NCBI GenBank assembly: GCA_015222595.1
Contig: JADFVP010000079.1
Coordinates: 1-17,666 of the forward strand
Source: Pseudomonadota bacterium
GTDB taxonomy: Bacteria > Desulfobacterota > GWC2-55-46 > JADFVP01
DNA length: 17,666 nt
Direction: 5' to 3'
Positions 15,707 to 17,666 of the stretch are shown here, piece after piece. The notes below the pieces were generated by a model. That model was not told the origin of the DNA. It saw only the letters and a program-made list of their open reading frames with translations, and did not search any database. The position numbers were made by a program, and so were the translations under genes. Every line of letters starts with the position of its first letter. Positions within the stretch are counted from its first letter, which is position 1.

Positions 15707-17056
15707 ATGGAAAAACCGGATATTCTTATAGTAGAAGATGACGAGACCATAAGAACCCAGATGAAGTGGGCTCTTGTGCACGACTACAACGTCTTTATAG
15801 CCTCCGACGCCGAAAAGGCTATGGAGATTATCGATGCCTCAAGGCCTTCGCTTGTAATTCTCGACCTCGGGCTGCCTCCCGACGCTGAAGGAACGTCTGT
15901 CGGCTTCGACCTTCTTTTTCGCATAGTAAAGACCGACCCTACTATAAAGGTAGTGGTGGTTAGCGGAAACGCAGAGAGAAACTCGGCTCTAGAGGCGGTG
16001 AATCAGGGTGCGCACGACTACTTCTCTAAACCGGTTGACATAGATGAACTGAAAGCGATACTCAAGCGCGCATACTATGTAAACACACTGGAGACCGAGT
16101 ACCGGGCTCTACAGAGCCAGGTAGAGAGCGACTCATTCGGCGAACTGATAGGAGCTAGCCCCGAAATACAGGAAGTCTTTAGCGTGGTGAGGAAGGTTGC
16201 CACCACCGACGTGCCGGTGCTTATTACCGGAGAGAGCGGCACGGGAAAAGAGCTTGTCGCTCGAGCTATTCATAACCACAGCTCGCGCCGCGACCATCCC
16301 TTTATTCCTATCAACTGCGGCGCCATTCCCGAGGCATTGATGGAGAGCGAACTCTTCGGACACGAAAAGGGCGCGTTTACCGGCGCGCACGCCCAGAGGC
16401 GGGGCAAGGTGGAACTGGCCGATAAAGGCACGCTCTTCTTCGACGAAATAGGCGAGCTTCCGTTGCAACTTCAGGTAAAGCTGCTCCGGTACCTACAGGA
16501 TCAGAAGGTTGAGCGGATAGGCGGAAGGACATCGATAGATACGGACGTGCGTATAGTGGCTGCAACGAACTCCGACATAAAGGCCCAGGTCGCGAACGAA
16601 CAGTTCAGAGAGGATCTTTACTACAGGCTCGCCGTAGTTCATCTCGAACTGCCTTCTCTAAAAGAGCGGGGCGACGACATACTGCTTCTGGCCAAGATCT
16701 TTCTCAACCGACTCTCGGACAAAGAGTCGCCTCCGAAGATACTCGGCTCTCAGGCCGAGAGCGCCCTTGTCCGGCACGACTGGCCCGGCAACGTCAGGGA
16801 GCTGGAAAACCGCATACGGCGCGCAGTCACATTTGCCTCCGGTACGACCGTTACTCCCGACGACCTCGGCTTTGAGACCGCAGGCATAGGAAAGAAGACA
16901 CTCAACCTTAAGGCGGCAAAAGAGGAGCTTGAGGTCGAACTCATAGGTATAGTGCTCGACAAACACAAAGGCAACATAAGCAAGGCGGCCGAAGAGCTTG
17001 GGCTTACCCGCCCTACCCTCTACAGTCTAATAAAAAAGCATGATATGAAGCAGTAG
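15707..17056 (+). CDS. prsR: XrtA/PEP-CTERM response regulator PrsR (sigma-54 activator)
   Basis: This 449-residue NtrC-type regulator has three domains. The receiver (1-125) has the acidic pair E10/D11/D12, phospho-acceptor Asp53 in VILDLGLPPD, and Lys109 in SKPVD. The AAA+ domain (145-380) has Walker A GESGTGKE (175-182), GAFTGA (222-227) that contacts sigma-54, Walker B GTLFFDEIGE (241-250), and WPGNVRELENRIRR. A Fis-type helix-turn-helix (about 410-446) ends KAAEELGLTRPTLYSLIKK. The LDLGLPPD plus GAHDYFSKPVD pattern is characteristic of PrsR. It should activate sigma-54 promoters of EPS or PEP-CTERM protein genes when phosphorylated by PrsK. I found no convincing -24/-12 promoter in this window, so targets probably lie elsewhere. 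GAGAG lies 5 nt before the ATG. Confidence 0.92.
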   Translation: MEKPDILIVEDDETIRTQMKWALVHDYNVFIASDAEKAMEIIDASRPSLVILDLGLPPDAEGTSVGFDLLFRIVKTDPTIKVVVVSGNAERNSALEAVNQGAHDYFSKPVDIDELKAILKRAYYVNTLETEYRALQSQVESDSFGELIGASPEIQEVFSVVRKVATTDVPVLITGESGTGKELVARAIHNHSSRRDHPFIPINCGAIPEALMESELFGHEKGAFTGAHAQRRGKVELADKGTLFFDEIGELPLQLQVKLLRYLQDQKVERIGGRTSIDTDVRIVAATNSDIKAQVANEQFREDLYYRLAVVHLELPSLKERGDDILLLAKIFLNRLSDKESPPKILGSQAESALVRHDWPGNVRELENRIRRAVTFASGTTVTPDDLGFETAGIGKKTLNLKAAKEELEVELIGIVLDKHKGNISKAAEELGLTRPTLYSLIKKHDMKQ

Positions 17057-17078
17057 AGCGCTTCCATTATATTCCCAG

Positions 17079-17121
17079 ACAACAAAAAAGAGAAGGCCTT
17101 TGGCCTTCTCTTTTTTGTTGT
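17079..17121. terminator. Bidirectional intrinsic terminator after prsR and the PilZ gene
   Basis: A near-perfect palindrome has 20-nt arms (17079-17098 and 17102-17121) and a TTT loop. GAGAAGGCC and GGCCTTCTC form the GC-rich core, flanked by an A-run on the left and a T-run on the right. The A/T tracts serve termination in both directions: for the + strand ending at prsR (stop at 17056) and for the - strand PilZ gene (stop at 17157). It marks the end of the operon. Confidence 0.92.
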
Positions 17122-17156
17122 TAATCTATTATAAAAGTCAACCCGGGAGTGTTCTG

Positions 17157-17516
17157 CTACTCGACAAAACTGACCCCGAAGCTTGTGTAGGCATTATCCC
17201 CTTTACGTACCCAGACAACGTTAGACTCCGTATCAATATCAAAGTCATGCACACGAACTTCGAGCGTGTCGTTAACAGCGAGCTCTATATCCTCTTTCAG
17301 CTCCAGCGCCAGACCGTTTGCCGATACATCTATTGTCATTGCCGGAATCTTGACTCCACCCAGAAGCACATCGCAGCTTCTAGATATCTGCGCCCTTTTG
17401 CGCCCCCTGCGTTCGCTGCCGGTGTGTAAGTAACCGCAGAACGGACAGTTAACGTCTGTCTCCGTGAGGGCTGCGTAGAACTTGCTGTGACACCTCGGGC
17501 AAACATTGTAGTTCAT
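17157..17516 (-). CDS. Zinc-ribbon PilZ domain protein (c-di-GMP receptor)
   Basis: This 119-residue protein has an N-terminal zinc ribbon with two CxxC knuckles (C6-PR-C9 and C24-PF-C27) followed by a PilZ domain. The c-di-GMP signature is complete: RxxxR at 37-41 (RGRKR) and D-x-S-x-x-G at 63-68 (DVSANG). Later strands SNVVWVRKG and TSFGVSFVE fit the PilZ barrel. It has no effector domain, so it probably acts by binding a partner. GGGAG lies about 11 nt before the ATG. It converges with prsR across a shared terminator and is transcribed separately. It may link c-di-GMP to EPS or motility control, which is inference from family and location. The 150 nt upstream to the window edge contain no gene I can support. 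Confidence 0.88.
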   Translation of the reverse strand: MNYNVCPRCHSKFYAALTETDVNCPFCGYLHTGSERRGRKRAQISRSCDVLLGGVKIPAMTIDVSANGLALELKEDIELAVNDTLEVRVHDFDIDTESNVVWVRKGDNAYTSFGVSFVE

Positions 17517-17666
17517 TAGATTAAAAACTCCCGTTAGAGGACTGTACGTTGATGCTCATTACTTCAGCCTCATAGCAACCGATACCCGGTCAGAGGAAGA
17601 ACTCGTATTTCTTTCAAGAGTGGAGGCTTTGATAAAGCTCTCTTGTTAACAGTCCGGTCTCGACTC

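Noticed and set aside
17540..17580. sigma-54-like promoter (GGTTGCTAT region) upstream of the PilZ gene
   Set aside because: The TTGC element is present but the GG is at the wrong spacing (not N10 from GC), and the upstream half does not match TGGCAC.
17517..17666. Short open frames on both strands at the right edge
   Set aside because: They are too short, lack family features, and could be edges of genes outside the window. None is supportable.
1..17666. CRISPR arrays, tRNA/rRNA genes, insertion sequences
   Set aside because: I saw no regularly spaced repeats, no RNA gene signatures and no transposase. The only repeat with mobile-element-like geometry is the inverted repeat at 8883-9017, which carries no transposase.

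Overview
The window is part of an exopolysaccharide (EPS) locus from a Gram-negative bacterium. The outer-membrane lifestyle is inferred from a Wzx/Wzy-type glycan pathway and a secreted lipoprotein. The diagnostic pair is prsK/prsR, the histidine kinase and sigma-54-type response regulator that accompany exosortase A (XrtA/PEP-CTERM) EPS loci. Together with a GEMM-class riboswitch and a zinc-ribbon PilZ protein, this suggests a deltaproteobacterium-like (Desulfobacterota or related) organism. The exact lineage cannot be fixed from this window, and no exosortase or PEP-CTERM protein is present in it.

Layout. (1) Positions 1-7030, + strand: a tightly packed glycan assembly operon with the tail of a GT4 glycosyltransferase, a Wzx-like flippase, a Wzy/WaaL-like O-antigen polymerase/ligase, a WbpS/AsnB-like amidotransferase, a GT4 and a GT2 glycosyltransferase. 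Genes overlap or abut except for an 86-nt gap before the amidotransferase. (2) Positions 7059-8870, - strand: a two-gene secreted unit, an FN3 lipoprotein followed by a lectin-like secreted protein. Its leader carries a GEMM-I-type cyclic-dinucleotide aptamer with A at the ligand-selectivity position, which points to 3',3'-cGAMP. The aptamer overlaps an intrinsic terminator, and a CRP-like box lies upstream. (3) Positions 8880-13492, + strand: nucleotide-sugar genes, namely a WbpA-like UDP-GlcNAc 6-dehydrogenase, a WbpP/TviC-like 4-epimerase and a 696-residue Gfo/Idh/MocA-SDR fusion that seems to have lost catalytic residues in both halves. (4) Positions 13492-17056, + strand: a possible short coupling ORF, prsK and prsR, ending at a strong bidirectional terminator. 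(5) Positions 17157-17516, - strand: a zinc-ribbon PilZ protein.

How it fits together (inference). The dehydrogenase and epimerase would make UDP-N-acetylhexosaminuronic acids. The amidotransferase could convert such a uronic acid to its uronamide. The glycosyltransferases, flippase and polymerase would build and export the repeat unit. PrsK/PrsR would couple this to sigma-54 transcription of surface-protein genes. Two cyclic-dinucleotide inputs, the riboswitch and PilZ, suggest that the surface programme is tied to second-messenger signalling.

The most notable item is the riboswitch-terminator upstream of the lipoprotein/lectin pair. Next are the apparently non-catalytic fusion protein, the IPT fold that seems to be split by an inserted lectin-like domain, and a predicted three-helix leader upstream of the WbpA-like gene.
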